Of a stretch of DNA of 64,000 nucleotides, positions 23,162 through 35,100 are shown piece after piece. The translations under genes were made by a program, and so were the position numbers. Location: positions 868,001 to 932,000 of the forward strand of contig WJXW01000014.1 in the NCBI GenBank assembly GCA_015832175.1. The letters are read 5' to 3'. This stretch comes from Paraphaeosphaeria minitans (taxonomy: Eukaryota; Ascomycota; Dothideomycetes; Pleosporales; Didymosphaeriaceae). Numbering within the stretch: position 1 is the first letter of the stretch; every line of letters begins with the position of its first letter. The notes beneath the pieces were generated by a model, which was given only the letters and a program-made list of their open reading frames with translations, did no database searches and was not told where the DNA came from.

Positions 23162-25075
23162 ATGAGCGACCGCCTCAAGCCCTCCGGCGACAGCACCGCA
23201 GACTCGGACAAGACTGCAGCAGTCAGCAAAGCACCCTCCATGGCCGGCTACGAGAAGACAGACGCTTTTTCCACCCAAGTTTCCGCAGAGCCGCAGACGG
23301 CACCCGGAACGGCCCACTCCAACAAACAGCCAACCGTCGAGGAAACAGACCAGGGCGAGGCAGACGTGGAGGACGAGAGCGAGTACCCCAAGGCATGGCG
23401 CCTCGCAGTCATCACCATAGCCCTGTGCCTGTCTGTCTTTTGCGTGGCACTGGTGCGTATTCTCTACGTACTCTGCGTCGTGATTCCCTCGCTGACAATC
23501 CCGACAGGACAACACCATCATCGCCACAGCTATCCCGCGCATCACGGATCAGTTCAAGGCTCTCGACGACGTAGGGTGGTATGGGTCTGCGTACCTTCTC
23601 ACCACCTGCGCCACCCAACTCATCTACGGTAAATTCTACACCTTCTACTCGATCAAATGGGTCTACCTCTTGGCCCTGTTCATCTTCGAACTTGGCTCTC
23701 TCATCTGCGGTGTTGCGCCAAACTCCACCGCCCTGATCATCGGACGTGCTATTGCAGGTATCGGCTCGGCAGGTGTCTTCAGCGGTGCCGTCCTCATCAT
23801 CACCGTCACCGTGCCTCTGCGACAACGTCCAGCATACATGGTATGTGGTATACCCATGTAGAGTTAGATGCCCTGTACTAAACAACTTCAGGGATTGATC
23901 GGCGGAATGTACGGTATCGCTAGTGTTGCCGGCCCACTGTAAGTTGCACCCCACCTCGTCTTGGCTGTACATCCAAGCAGCGACTAACGATGCTCAGCCT
24001 CGGAGGAGCTTTCACCGATCACCTAACGTGGAGATGGTGTTTCTACATCAACCTTCCTATCGGCGCTGTAACGGCAGCATTCATCGTTCCCTTCTTCAAG
24101 ATCAAGCGCCGCAACGCGAAGCTCAACGCCACCTTGTTCGAGCAGGTCAAGAAGTTTGATCTCGAGGGTAGCGCCTTGTTCCTCCCGGCCATCATCTGCT
24201 TGCTCCTTGCCCTCCAGTGGGGTGGTAGCAAGTACGAATGGAAGAACGGCCGTATCATCGCCCTCCTCGTCATCGCCGCTCTGCTCATCATTGGTTTCCT
24301 CGCCATCCAAGTCTGGAAGCAGGAGGATGCCACTGTCCCGCCTCGCGTCTTCAAGAACCGGACTGTCTGGGGATCTGCATTGTTCACCGCCATGCTTGGT
24401 GCAGCCTTCTTCGTCATGGTCTACTACATCCCCATCTGGTTCCAAGCTGTCAAGGGTGTGAGTGCGACAAAATCGGGTATCATGAATCTGCCCATTATTC
24501 TTGGTCTGGTCATCATCTCCATGATCGCGGGCGCAGCCGTCACTGTGCTCGGCTACTACACGCCTTTCATGCTCCTCTCCTCTGTCCTCATGTCCATCGG
24601 TGCCGGTCTCCTTACCACCTTCGAGACCGACTCCAACTCTGCCAAGTGGATTGGTTACCAATCCATCTTCGGTGCAGGAGTCGGGTTCGGAATGCAGCAG
24701 CCGCTCGTTGCCGTGCAGACCGCGCTCCCTAAGAACGATGTCCCCATTGGCACGGCCATTATGATGTTTTTCCAGACCCTCGGTGGTGCTCTCTTCATCT
24801 CTGTTGGCCAGAACGTCTTCACCAATCAGCTCGTCAAGAACCTACAGGAAGCGGTGCCGGGCTTGGACCCCAAGGTTGTGCTTGCGGTGGGCGCGACCGA
24901 GCTGAAGAATCAGATTCAGGACAAGTTCCTTGGCGGCGTGTTGTTCGCATACAACAAGGCGCTGACGGAGACATTCTATGTCACCGTCGCTACAGCTGTC
25001 ATGTCCATCATCGGCGCAGCTTTCGTCGAGTGGAAGAACATGAAGGGCCAGGACATCGTTATGGGCGCAGCCTAG
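23162..25075 (+). CDS. MFS multidrug/toxin exporter, DHA2 type (14 TM)
   Basis: Plasma-membrane proton antiporter of the drug:H+ antiporter-2 family. Exons: 23162-23452, 23508-23840, 23892-23938 and 23998-25075, giving 582 aa. The first 85 residues are a hydrophilic cytosolic tail. TM1 begins at [19 protein letters not shown], followed by the family motif [16 protein letters not shown] (across intron 1), then [17 protein letters not shown] and [18 protein letters not shown] (motif C region), then [16 protein letters not shown]. The second half has TM helices up to [18 protein letters not shown]. Length and the [12 protein letters not shown] block fit 14-TM fungal exporters often found in secondary-metabolite clusters. 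Here neighbours are housekeeping genes and a transposon island, so the substrate is unknown. Confidence 0.92.
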
Positions 25076-26217
25076 TTGCCCTCTTTCTGCTCTCCTTGCG
25101 TTGTTCCTGGCAGGGTGTCATCGGCTTTAAATTTTACAATATTGAATACTCCCGTTGAGCCCCTGGCCGGCTCCTTTTCTTTTGTAATCTTGCTGCATCG
25201 CTGCACATGGGCATTTGCAGCATGGCTTTTTTGTTTTGCACGAAGCGTCGCATCGACGTTCCGACTTTGGGCATTTAGCATAATAGATGACCGGTTGTGT
25301 GGATACGAGTCTTCCCTCTCCAAAGTTGAGTTGGCGTTGGAAAGATGGTCAAAGTCTGGATAATATACTGTATGTTGGACGAGGAAGACACTTCTTGTGA
25401 GTGAATTCGGTGATGTAGAGCTTATGGACCATATACACATCCAGAGGGCTCGGCCGATGAATGCCAATGCTCGGCCGAGGGTTCCTAGCACCCGCTGAGC
25501 GTTGACGGTCGCTGTCACAGGTGTATGCAGATGGACGAGCGTGCTTTGTGTAGGCTAGGTACCTAGTCAACATACATACACACGTACATCTTCTTGTCGA
25601 ATTTTTATCCTGGAGCTGCCATCATGCTTGTTGTCCTCTCCCTTGAAACACAGTATCTAGCCTTACAACGGTGTTCCTCACAGAATCCGTCTTAGCCGCA
25701 GGTACCGCCGGGGTTCTCTTCGTAAATTGATAATAAAGCTTGCTCGCTTCTGTTCGCGCATCTACCTAGGTACCCGCAACGCATGCATGCCCACCGAAGC
25801 GCATCCGGCACGGTACATTTTCGTGCGCATTCCATCGTCCGTGCGACATTTGCTCCGCAGAGGACCAAATCTGGACAGGCACCGATGTTGCTATTTCGGG
25901 CTGAGAAGGTGTTGGTGCGTCTTTTGTCCGTGTGTGACCGGAGAGCGTAGGCTACTCGAGTGCTAGAAGTGCTGCTCGCTGGACGTGAGATCCTTTCTGT
26001 GTTTGAGACATTATGCCTAGGACCCACTTTATATGACTCTCGTCTGGAGTCGTCTTCCGTAGTGTCAAGTCCCACTTGATCGCGGTGTTGGCGCGTGGTC
26101 TCGTGCGAGGCTCATGGCGCTAGACTGGCAGCATCACTTGTGCGCTAAAGTTTGGTCTCTCGACGCAGCCAACTCCGCGCACAACCACCCTCAGAAGCTC
26201 GACAACCTATACCGACC
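25076..26217. other. gene-free intergenic region
   Basis: About 1.1 kb; no supportable gene on either strand. Contains palindromic CTAGGTACCTAG (25554-25565) and TACCTAGGTACC (25762-25773) tracts of the dispersed motif. Confidence 0.5.
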
Positions 26218-26931
26218 ATGACGGACGCCATGGACACGGCCGGCCCCAACGGCTCCGCCGACCGCTCCACCTTCAGGCTCACCGACCATCTGCAGACCCC
26301 ACAATACGTGCGCCTGTACGACGAGACGCAGAAGCTCAAAGAGCGTGTGAACGACCTCACGTCCTATCAGCAGGCGCACCCCAGGCCCTCGAAGACGCCT
26401 TCATCACGCGAAGAGATTGGTGCCGAGAAGAAGATCCAAAACCAGCTCGACCAGCTAGAAAAGCGGTTACGGGCGCAGCTGGCCATGACGCGCACCGTAT
26501 ACCGTGCGTGCGTCATGAAAGTCCGAGAAGAGAAGGCAGAGACAGCGGAGAAGAAAGCCGCCAACGATGCGCTGATCCTGGGGCTGCACAATCTCAAGTA
26601 CGAGGAGCAGAGCTTGCGAAGCGAGATTGCGGCGGCGCAGAACTACGACCACAAGTACACCAAGCTGCCGCTCATCCCGACGGACGCCTTCGTCGAGAAA
26701 TACCCCCCATTCGCCGACGCCTCGGAGCACGAGCTCACCATGGCACGCATCGAGCAGGAACACCAGGACCGCGTGGAGCTCGAGGCGCGCCGCCAGGAGA
26801 AGCTCAAGCAGAAGCAGAAGCTTATCGCTGAGGTCAAGAAGAGCAAGGATGATCTTACCAAGTTGGATGGCATGGTGGAGAAGTTTGTAGAGCACTTTGG
26901 CCCGGTTAGGAAGTTTCTGGACGCCGAGTAG
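26218..26931 (+). CDS. THO complex subunit 5 (THOC5) family protein
   Basis: Probable component of the nuclear THO/TREX complex, which couples transcription to mRNA export. Single exon, 237 aa, starting MTDAMDTAGPNGS; the longer frame from 26152 begins with TTG, so 26218 is the first ATG. The protein is almost wholly alpha-helical and charged: LYDETQKLKERVNDL, AEKKIQNQLDQLEKRLRAQL, and the block ANDALILGLHNLKYEEQSLR followed by SEIAAAQNYDHKYTKLPLIP. The last block (L..LQNL.YE..HL..EI..C..F.S.Y..L.L) is the THOC5 hallmark. It is short compared with metazoan THOC5, but fungal members often keep only this conserved part. Confidence 0.85.
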   Translation: MTDAMDTAGPNGSADRSTFRLTDHLQTPQYVRLYDETQKLKERVNDLTSYQQAHPRPSKTPSSREEIGAEKKIQNQLDQLEKRLRAQLAMTRTVYRACVMKVREEKAETAEKKAANDALILGLHNLKYEEQSLRSEIAAAQNYDHKYTKLPLIPTDAFVEKYPPFADASEHELTMARIEQEHQDRVELEARRQEKLKQKQKLIAEVKKSKDDLTKLDGMVEKFVEHFGPVRKFLDAE

Positions 26932-27895
26932 GACATGTTCCGAGAAGGGCAATGGAATAATGAAGCGATGAGCTAAGAGTGTCATGCGGATAGGGACTCG
27001 GGCCAAGGAAAGAGGCTGAAGAAATTGAAGATGTCGAAGATGTCGAAGAAGAAGTTTATTACACGGAGCTATACTCTGTCGAAGCGTGCCCTGGGGCAAC
27101 CGAACATCACAAACGGCACCCGCATCATGGCCCGAAAGAAAGTCACTTTGCGTTGGAGGGGCACGCTCGCTCAAGCAAAGAGGGGCAACGCTCCAACGAT
27201 CGCGAGCAACTGCTCGGTCGATTCTCAGGCAGCGGCAGACCGCTACAGTCAGGGCGCTGCGCGTATAGCGAATGACAAGGAGACTCAGGAGCCCAAAGTA
27301 GACGGTAGTGGGCATGTGCTGTCCCCACGGGCAGATAGCGAGGCAACCCGATTATCACAAGATCACGCCGTTCGAAGCGTTCTACCCATCAACCATCAAG
27401 CGCAGTTCCCTGTACTGCGTGACGAATATGTTTCAGTCAAGGAATTGCACATTCCCTATCTATTTCTCTCCAACCATCTTTTCCCGTAAAACTCCACTCC
27501 CCTCGCCCTCTCGACATCCTCCTTGACCCCCTTCCTTCTTCTTCTCCTTGTTTTTCTTCTTCTCTTCCAACACCGATACTATGCACCCCCACCGCCTCCT
27601 TACACACCAACTCGCCACCCAGCGCCGCACTCATCGCAACACCGGCCAACGTCAACCAAGGCACTCCAGATGATCGGCTGCTTCGTACTCGTCAATGGGG
27701 TGGGGAGGCGTACCATAGTCTAGCCACGCAGCAAGCACGTGAGTTGGCATGCGTTGAAACATTGACGACTGATGACTTGCCGTGCCGCGTGTGAGAAGAA
27801 AAAGTAGCGAAAACATCGGCCGTCTTTTCAAAAGTGATTGAGAGGGGGGTTCTAGGTGCGCATCGAAGACGGTGTAGCAGGTACAGACCCCTGCA
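26932..27895. other. gene-free intergenic region
   Basis: About 960 bp between the THOC5 stop and the MAP1 stop. Includes a GAAGATGTCGAAGATGTCGA short repeat (27028-27055) and pyrimidine-rich CTTCTTCTTCTCC tracts (27530-27560). No gene supported. Confidence 0.5.
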
Positions 27896-29290
27896 TTACT
27901 CTGTTGGTATCGGTATCGGTATCTGTGTCGGCATCGGTATCGGTATCGAGCCTCCCGGTGAGTTGTCGTTCCCCGCCGTCAGAACCTCTACGCCTGTCTC
28001 CGTAACAAGAAGAGTTTGCTCTGCGCCTCATTAGCGATAGACGTCGACGCACGCGCAAACCGCAAGCTCACCAAACTGCGCAGTCCACCTCCCATCCACC
28101 GTCTCATTCGTCCACCCATCCGGCCAATACACCTCCCTCGGCTTCCCAAGCGTGAGGATGGGCTCAATCGTAAACGCCATGCCCGGCTTGCACACCCCCA
28201 CCGCTTTGTTCTTGCTGTAGTGCGGTATCCACGGCGGCGGGTGGAACTCGGTCCCGATGCCGTGCCCGCCCCACGTAGCCATGACGCTCAAACCCCTCGA
28301 CTTCGCGTGCTTCTCGATGACGCGGCCGAAGTCTCGGATGGGGGTCCCAGGCTTGACCATGGCGATGGCCATGTCGAGGCATTCGCGGGCCGTTTCCACC
28401 AGCCGCACGGCATCGGCGTTACATTTTGCTTTGTCGCCTACGTAATACGTCTCGTTTACATCAGCGTGGAAGCCACCGTGGTACAGGGAGATGTCGAGGT
28501 TAACAATGTCTCCATCGGCGAGGGCCCGCTGGTCAGGTATCCCGTGGCACACCACCTCGTTTGGCGATGTGCAGAGAGACTTGGGGAACCGGCTATAGTT
28601 CAGCGGCGAAGGATAGGCCTGGCAAAAGTCAGCGAGGGAGCGTCCGGAGCGGTGTGAACGAGCTGCGTCCTCACCTCCCGCTCGACGCAGGCTCTGTGGC
28701 AGATTTCGTCGAGGAAGTCGGTGGTGACGCCTGGTTTGAGCGCCGTGGCCGTCATGTCTAGCACCTCGCGAGCTAGCTTGCAGACTTTGCGCATGGCTTC
28801 CTGGCTTCTGGCATCGAGGATTTCGATCTTTGAGGGATTCAGGCGTTGCTCTCCTTTTGGGATGCCTGTCTTGGCCCAGTCTGGATGACGGATTGACTTG
28901 GGGACGGCACGGCGTGGAGAAAGTGGATAGACTGGTCGAACGGACCCGGTGAAGGAGAAGGTTGGGAAGGGATTATAGGTCCCTGTGTTTGGGTCGGGTT
29001 GAGAGGCAATGTTTGGCGTTGGAAACTTGCCGATGATTTTACTCTGCGCCTGCGCCTTCCTGTGGAGGGTCTTGTGCTGGGTATGGATTGTCACCATGTT
29101 AGCATATTGTGGGATATGGGTGCGGCAGAAGACCAACCCAATTCCTCTTGAAGCAATCTTGTGAGCAAAAGTAACTATCCTGCATGCCGGCTTTGACGCA
29201 GGTAGGGCACTGCAAATCGCCGGCCTCGTTCTCGCAGTCGGCACCAAGACACTTGCGCGTGCTCTGTTCTGGCGAATTGGCGTTGGCCAT
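27896..29290 (-). CDS. MAP1: methionine aminopeptidase 1
   Basis: Cytosolic, ribosome-associated metalloprotease that removes initiator Met. Exons: 29290-29138, 29076-28675, 28618-28072 and 28020-27896, giving 408 aa. The first intron has an unusual GTTGGT donor but a perfect TGCTAAC branch site. The N-terminus carries the type-I eukaryotic zinc-finger region (CLGAD..C, CPTC, FCSQDC). The catalytic domain shows the metal ligands in order: D in [10 protein letters not shown] in [10 protein letters not shown] in [11 protein letters not shown] in AFTIEPI and E in LLVTETGVE. The C-terminus is extended past the usual end (VEVLT) by about 25 residues including an Ile-Pro dipeptide run ([16 protein letters not shown]) encoded by a GGTATC hexanucleotide repeat at 27905-27948. 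Confidence 0.92.
27905..27948. repeat. (GGTATC)n microsatellite inside MAP1 coding end
   Basis: About seven GGTATC-type hexamers with two variants (TGTGTC, GGCATC). Read on the minus strand they encode the Ile-Pro repeats at the MAP1 C-terminus; the stop follows at 27898-27896. Confidence 0.85.
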
Positions 29291-29590
29291 GTTGGCAGTG
29301 TCTTTCGCAGTGTGAGCCTCTGGTAGCGAGAAGAGAGTGCAGAAATAATGGCAGTGACAAGTAATTGCAGTGAACATATAGGTACCGTACCTAGTAGCGT
29401 CTGTGTCCGTGCGCGTAACGCCGCACCGAAGCCCCGGAGTTGAACGCGGTATAGTGAAAGACCGTATGCAGATCATGATAATCGTTTCTAGGCCCTGACT
29501 AGGTAGGTACCTAGCAGTGGGGCACCAGCACCGCATAGCGCGAATCCACGCCTTGCGATATAATAGTAGGTATAGGTAGGTATGCTAGCT
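29291..29590. promoter_or_regulatory. MAP1 upstream region
   Basis: 300 bp between the MAP1 start and the 3' end of the CoA-ligase gene. Contains CTAGGTAGGTACCTAG (29498-29513) and other TAGGTA tracts. No gene. Confidence 0.45.
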
Positions 29591-31485
29591 CTACAACTTC
29601 GCGCCATGCTCTCTCATCGCAATCACCCTCAGATCCTTCCTCAAGATCTTCCCACTCGGACTCTTCGGAATCGCATCCAAGAACACAACACCACCCCTCA
29701 GCTGCTTATGGCTCGCCACATTCGCCTTGACACAGTCTTGAATCTGCTTCCCGCTGATCTTCTTGCTGTCCGCGACCACATACGCCCTCGGCACCTCATT
29801 CGTGCCGCCGTCGGCATCGACACCAATCACCGCGGCATCCAGAATGTCCTCATGGTTCAGCAGCAACGCCTCCAACTCCGCCGGCGCAACCTGCAGCCCC
29901 TTGTACTTGATGAGTTCCTTCTTGCGATCCACAATGTAAAACAGGCCCTCCCTGAACTCCGCAACGTCGCCCGTGTGGAACCAGTCTCCGGCGAAGGCAT
30001 CCGCGTTCGCCGCCTCGTTCCGGAAGTACCCCTTACACACCACGGGCCCCTTGACCAGCACCTCGCCCGGCTTTCCGGGCTCGACGTCGCGGCCCTCGTC
30101 GTCGACAATGCGCGCCAGCATGTTAGGAATCAGGGGCGATACTGAGCCGGTGTCGTCGCGCATGTCCATGGGCATGATGGTCGCGCTGCCCGTCGTTTCG
30201 CTCAGACCCCAGGTCTGCGAGACGAAGCAGTCCGGGCCGCCGAGCTTGGCGGACGCGGCGTGCTGCAGCTCCTTGCCCAGCGGAGCCGCGCCCGAGATGG
30301 TCATCTCCAGCGTCGCGAATTGGTTCGTGACCTCCGGGCTCTTCGCGATCAGCAGGTAGATGGGCGGTACGGTGAAGAAGAGTGTGATTCGATACTTTAG
30401 GTTGTAGGATAGGAATTCTGGGAAGGAGAAGCGTGGCATCCAGTAAACGGGGCCGCCCATGTAGAGCGGGTTGATCAGGTAGCCTTGGATTCCTGCAATG
30501 TGGGCGATAGGCAGGGGGGCGAGGGTACGGTACTCGAATCTCGGACGGCGGTGGAGAGTTTCGCGGGCCGTTAGCCACGATCTGAACATATCGCCTGGGA
30601 TGACAACTTCGGCGACGAGATTAGTGAGGGAGAGTTTGACGCCTGGACGTGTTAGTATTCACCCGATAGTATGCGGCAGGGGGTGGGGATGGGGGAGGTG
30701 GAAGGCGGTACCTTTGGACAGGCCCGTGGTTCCAGAGCTGTAGATCAACACCACCAGGCTGTTCTCCAGCACTGCGCGGTCAGTGATAGGTTCCCACTTC
30801 AACTTCTCCTTCTCATTCACTAGATTGGCACCCAGGCTTCCGTTTTCCTGCACAATCCTGAGCGTCCACTGCGCACCCTCGCTCATGACCACCACCCTTC
30901 CCCCGCCATTCCGTCCCCATCCCGCCTCCTCCGCCGCCCGTACAGCGACATATCTCTCGTCGTCTCGCACGCCACCAAGATCCTGTTCCCAGCCTGATCA
31001 ATCTGCCTGCTTAGCTCGCCCGCCGTACTAGCCGCGCTTGCAGCGCTGAAAACACCGCCGGCGCCGATAACCCCGTAGAAGAGCGTGGGCAGGAGGTAGT
31101 GCCCAGTTGAAATTACAGAGACGATGTCCTTTCCCGACCCGCAGGCACCGATGTTGAAGTGTTTGCGCAGGGCAGCGGAAGTGAGTTCGTAAGGGCGCGG
31201 CAGCGGGAGACGGTGAGCTGTAGCGACGGATCGGCCGCAGAGATGTGGATCGGGGTGTCTTCGTGGGCTGAGGAGTGTTCTGAGTCTGGGTTGATTCAGC
31301 AACGAACTTCGGACAGAACGGAACATTGGAGCTCCTGTGCGCGAGCATTGGACAATTGCATGTAGAATGGCTGCAGTATTGGACCTACCGAAGAGTAGTG
31401 TCAGGAGATCCAGGTCGGGGACTGGATATGTCTTTGCGGCGCGGTAGAAGATGCCTTCAGGTGTTCTGTCGACTATTGTCGCCAT
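29591..31485 (-). CDS. 4-coumarate-CoA ligase-like acyl-CoA synthetase, PTS1, with two apparent frameshifts
   Basis: AMP-forming acid-CoA ligase of the ANL superfamily, probably peroxisomal because it ends in the PTS1 tripeptide AKL. Exon 1 is 31485-31389; an 103-nt intron (GTAGGT..ACCCAG) leads to exon 2 at 31285; a second intron at 30711-30643 (GTACCG..TCCAG) lies just after the P-loop-like IYSSGTTGLSKG. Later motifs are intact: GAAPLGKELQ, QTWGLSETTG, GDWFHTGDVAEF, VDRKKELIKYKG and PKSPSGKILRKDL. In exon 2 the frame must change twice to keep similarity. EDTPIHISAADPSLQLTVSR is in one frame and ALRKHFNIGACGSGKD in the next (near 31170-31195); then ILVACETTRD is followed in another frame by VAVRAAEEAGWGR (near 30950-30960). 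Either the gene is a young pseudogene or the assembly has indels. Confidence 0.75.
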
Positions 31486-32182
31486 GGTCGCTATGTGAGA
31501 TTTGAGGCTATCGCAATATACAAGCTCTGCTGTTCATGCCGATGTTCTAGGTATGCAGAAAGGCGAGAAATTGAGCTTCGCAGTGCCATCAACTAATGAC
31601 AATATTATTGTTTTGGGCGCATTGTTTTATATGCGCTGACGGTGAACAGGCCGCGGTACGATTACCTCTCCCCTCGCGTGAAGTCGAGGTTCCTCGGCTC
31701 CTTGGCTCGAGGAATGTCGACGCATTACCCATGTGGTCGTAGTACTACCCACGATCTCCGGTAATATTTGGGCAAGTCAGTACCGAGTAAGCGGGGTAAA
31801 CCTGGGGTTAGCATGCGCCTCTTTTGGTTTCAACGCGAACATAACATCCGATTGTTTCGAGGTTAGATGCATGAGGCCATGTCCCCTCAAACCCACCAGT
31901 TCTACTCATCTTCTAGCGCATCGGCAGTACCTGTGTCGCCTAATGTTTCGTATTCCTGTTCCTGTTCATCATACTTGCTTTCACAACCATAACTGTGCCC
32001 ATCTAATAGGGAATGCAACCAAAAGTGAGGATTGTCATACATGCTCATGCACCAAGACCAGTGACATTCCCTACCAATGCAGTCTCATGCAAACGCCCAC
32101 AAATCGATTCCAAGGGGTATTTCCATCCATCCGTCCGTCGTGCGTCATGAAATCGTGGAGCCGTGATATGCACCCGGCATGT
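31486..32182. other. gene-free intergenic region
   Basis: About 700 bp between the ligase start (promoter side) and the 3' end of the SNF2 gene. A 164-codon frame here has no recognisable feature and I do not support it as a gene. Confidence 0.5.
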
Positions 32183-35100
32183 TCAACCCAAGGTATCACT
32201 GCTGTCCTCTCGAGCGAGATCTGGTGAACCGGCAATTCCCTCCCTTTCGCGTACAATGTCCAGCAGTCCTCCCAATTCGTTTACATCGCCACTCGCCACC
32301 GCCGCGTCCACAGCAGCCCTGTCCCCCGCCATCTGTATGATAATATGCGCAGTGCTCGTACCAGGTGTATCGATGGCCTCCATCTGCTGGAGGAAATGCT
32401 CCCTGCGTATGCGGGTTTCGAGTCGCCTCCTCTCATTCTCCGTCGCCGCCTGCCCGTTGGTAGGGGCGTTGTTCCTTGGCTTTCCAAACAAGCACTTCCA
32501 AAGATCGTCTTCGACGACCACTTCGCCCTGGTTGCCTTCGCGCACCAACTTGCTGAGAGCTGCCGTCTTGATCTCTTCAGAGTTGGCGACGTCCAGGTTG
32601 CGTTCGATCACTTGTTCGTTCACGGCGGGGGTCGCTGTTCCGGAGCGGGACCCAGCATCGCGTCCTACGTGCTCCAAGCGACGCTTGACCGAGATGTCGT
32701 AGATGGCTTCTTCCACTGTGTTACCGATAATGTACATGAACACGGTTGTGGTGCGCTTCTGTCCGATTCGATGCACTCGCGCAATCGCCTGCAACTCCAA
32801 AGCGGGGTTGATGAGTGGTTCGCACAAGAAGACATAGGTCGCATTGACTAGATTCAGCCCCGAGGAATTCGACTTCGCGTCCAACAGAAAGCACTCCACC
32901 GAGGGGTCGTTCTTGAACTTCTCGATGCCATTCGTATCGCGGATACCACTAACCCCGATTTTGAACCTCTTCAGTGCCATTCGAAGAACCTTCAGAAAGT
33001 CGGCAAACTGAGAATAGATGATGGTTTTGGCACCGGGATCGTTGTTCCGGATCCAAAGCAGATGTTTTGCCATCATGTCGACCTTCGATCCATACGAGTC
33101 ATCGAGCTTGACCGTCTTTATCTCGTTCATCGTAGAGTCTCGGATGCCGGAATAGATGGAAATGCTCCCAGAGGAGCTAGAGCTAGGTGATGGAGTCGTT
33201 GTGGCATAATGGTCTTCTTCCTGGGCTGTAGCAGTGTCGTTTCCATTATACGTGATCTCCTTCATATCGGCACGGGTGAGTTGAGTCCGACACTCCGGAC
33301 AGTTGTGATTTTGCTTCCACCATGTGAACATACAATCTCGGCAGTACTTGTGACCACATGTGGTCAGCACCCCGAGATCGTAAGGCTCAAAACAGACGTC
33401 ACATCGTCGTGGACCGTGCGGTTCAGTGGCACCAGTTTGTAGGTTGCGCAGATACGTCTGTCTAACCTTGAATCCCTGGATCTTGGTCTTCCGGATAGCT
33501 ATGAGGCCGGTCTCTTTTGCGTACGCTCGAACATCGAAGGTCTCGTCCATCTTTTCTTTATAGTCTTCCACAGTCTCGGAGATATGTTGAATCTGACGAT
33601 AGAATTCCAAGCGCAAGTTCATCGTAAGTCGGAACTGTTCTTGCTCCTTCTCCAAGTCGGCGGTGAGTTCGTTCTCCGTCGTGAACATCTTTTGGATTTG
33701 TGCAAAGTAGTTTTGAACAATAGCGAGTTCCGCAGCGGCTCGCTGGTCTCCCGAACCAGCTCGGTATTGTAGTGAAGTCATCAACTGACGAGCAGAAGCT
33801 ACGACACCTTTGAGCGAACCGTGCTCTGGTTTCGACCGCAGTTCTCCACGTTCTTGAGCAAGCTGGAGGAGTAGTTCAGGGGCATGTCCGCGTCTGCCAG
33901 GGTCGTCATCACGAGCTTGCCTGGCTGCTTGGTCCATCTCGTGGTTGACAAGCCTGTCCTCCGTCCCCTGCACTGATGTCATCATATCTGCGACAATCGT
34001 ACGGAGTGCCTGAATATAGACGTAAAGCTCATCCTGGACTTTGAGTGAGGTTTCGTACTCTTCACCGGTAATTTCTTTCTCCTCGTCATTGTCGACGAGG
34101 GGCATGGTGAGGATTTCGATGATCTTGTTCCGCCACTCCTTCAGTTTCGCACTCTGCGAATCAATGACATTGGAGATGACGTCCAGTTTCTCAAGCACAC
34201 TGCTGCTCTCGATACCACCAAGGTCCTCAATCTCAGACAAATCCAGTTCTTGGTGCTGATTCCTCAATTCTTTGATCTTTCGCATCTGTTTTTGAGCGTG
34301 ACCCTCTGTCTCCTTTAGGAGCTCCCGACGGATCACTTTGGCTTTGTCGTACCACTCCTTCTCTAGCTTCTCTAGTTGATGGAATTCATCCGAATGAGGC
34401 ATTGTTAAGACAATGTTGTCTTTCTTTTGATAATGCATGTTGCCGATGAAGAAGTAGCACGCATGCTCTAGCTCGAGGAAGGACCGGAGTGACCTGCGGA
34501 GAGTGGTAATACGAGCAAATTTTGCGCTCGTCTCTTCTCTGTCATCGTCACCATCAGACTCCTCAGGCTCGGACGCATCTCCTGGGTCAGTCAGCCGCAG
34601 TGCATCTGCTTCGGCCTGGACCTCTTCTCGGCATGTTTTCACATAGTCCAAAGTACTCTGTAGCGCTTCCTGATACAACGGAATGGCTTCGTCATAGGGG
34701 GTTTCAAGATTCTTAGCCAAAGAATAGATGTGACCGCACTTCAATTGGGACAAAATCATGTCTCTGGCTTCTGATTTGAGCTTCGTGTCATTTTGTTCGA
34801 TCATCGCTTGAAGTACTTCTTGAACTGTGCGAAGCGTCTTGTTCTTGGTGCCGAAAGCCTTCCTATTCTTTTCACCCACGTGGCTGTGAAGGCAAGTCTG
34901 TCGCAACCGTACCAACCAGTCGCGCATCCGCTCGATAGTTTCAGGATGGTCAAGTCCTCGGTCGTCGCGGATAGGAACGCCCTCGGAATTGAGGAAGCAC
35001 GCTTCGTGCATCTGGCGGAACATATCTTTGTAGTACTCTTCCTCGATCTCAGTGAAAGGCACAGTAATAACAACGCGTCTCTGGGGAGGTATGTCGAGCT

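Noticed and set aside
22793..23632. 279-codon plus-strand frame covering the MFS start
   Set aside because: It reads through the promoter and retains intron 1. The conserved TM1 motif continues only after splicing 23453-23507, so ATG 23162 with four exons is the gene.
24023..24661. 212-codon minus-strand frame, Asp/Glu/Gly-rich
   Set aside because: Antisense shadow of the MFS transporter, whose hydrophobic codons read as acidic residues on the other strand.
31733..32227. 164-codon plus-strand frame
   Set aside because: No recognisable feature and it overlaps the 3' end of the SNF2 gene on the other strand.
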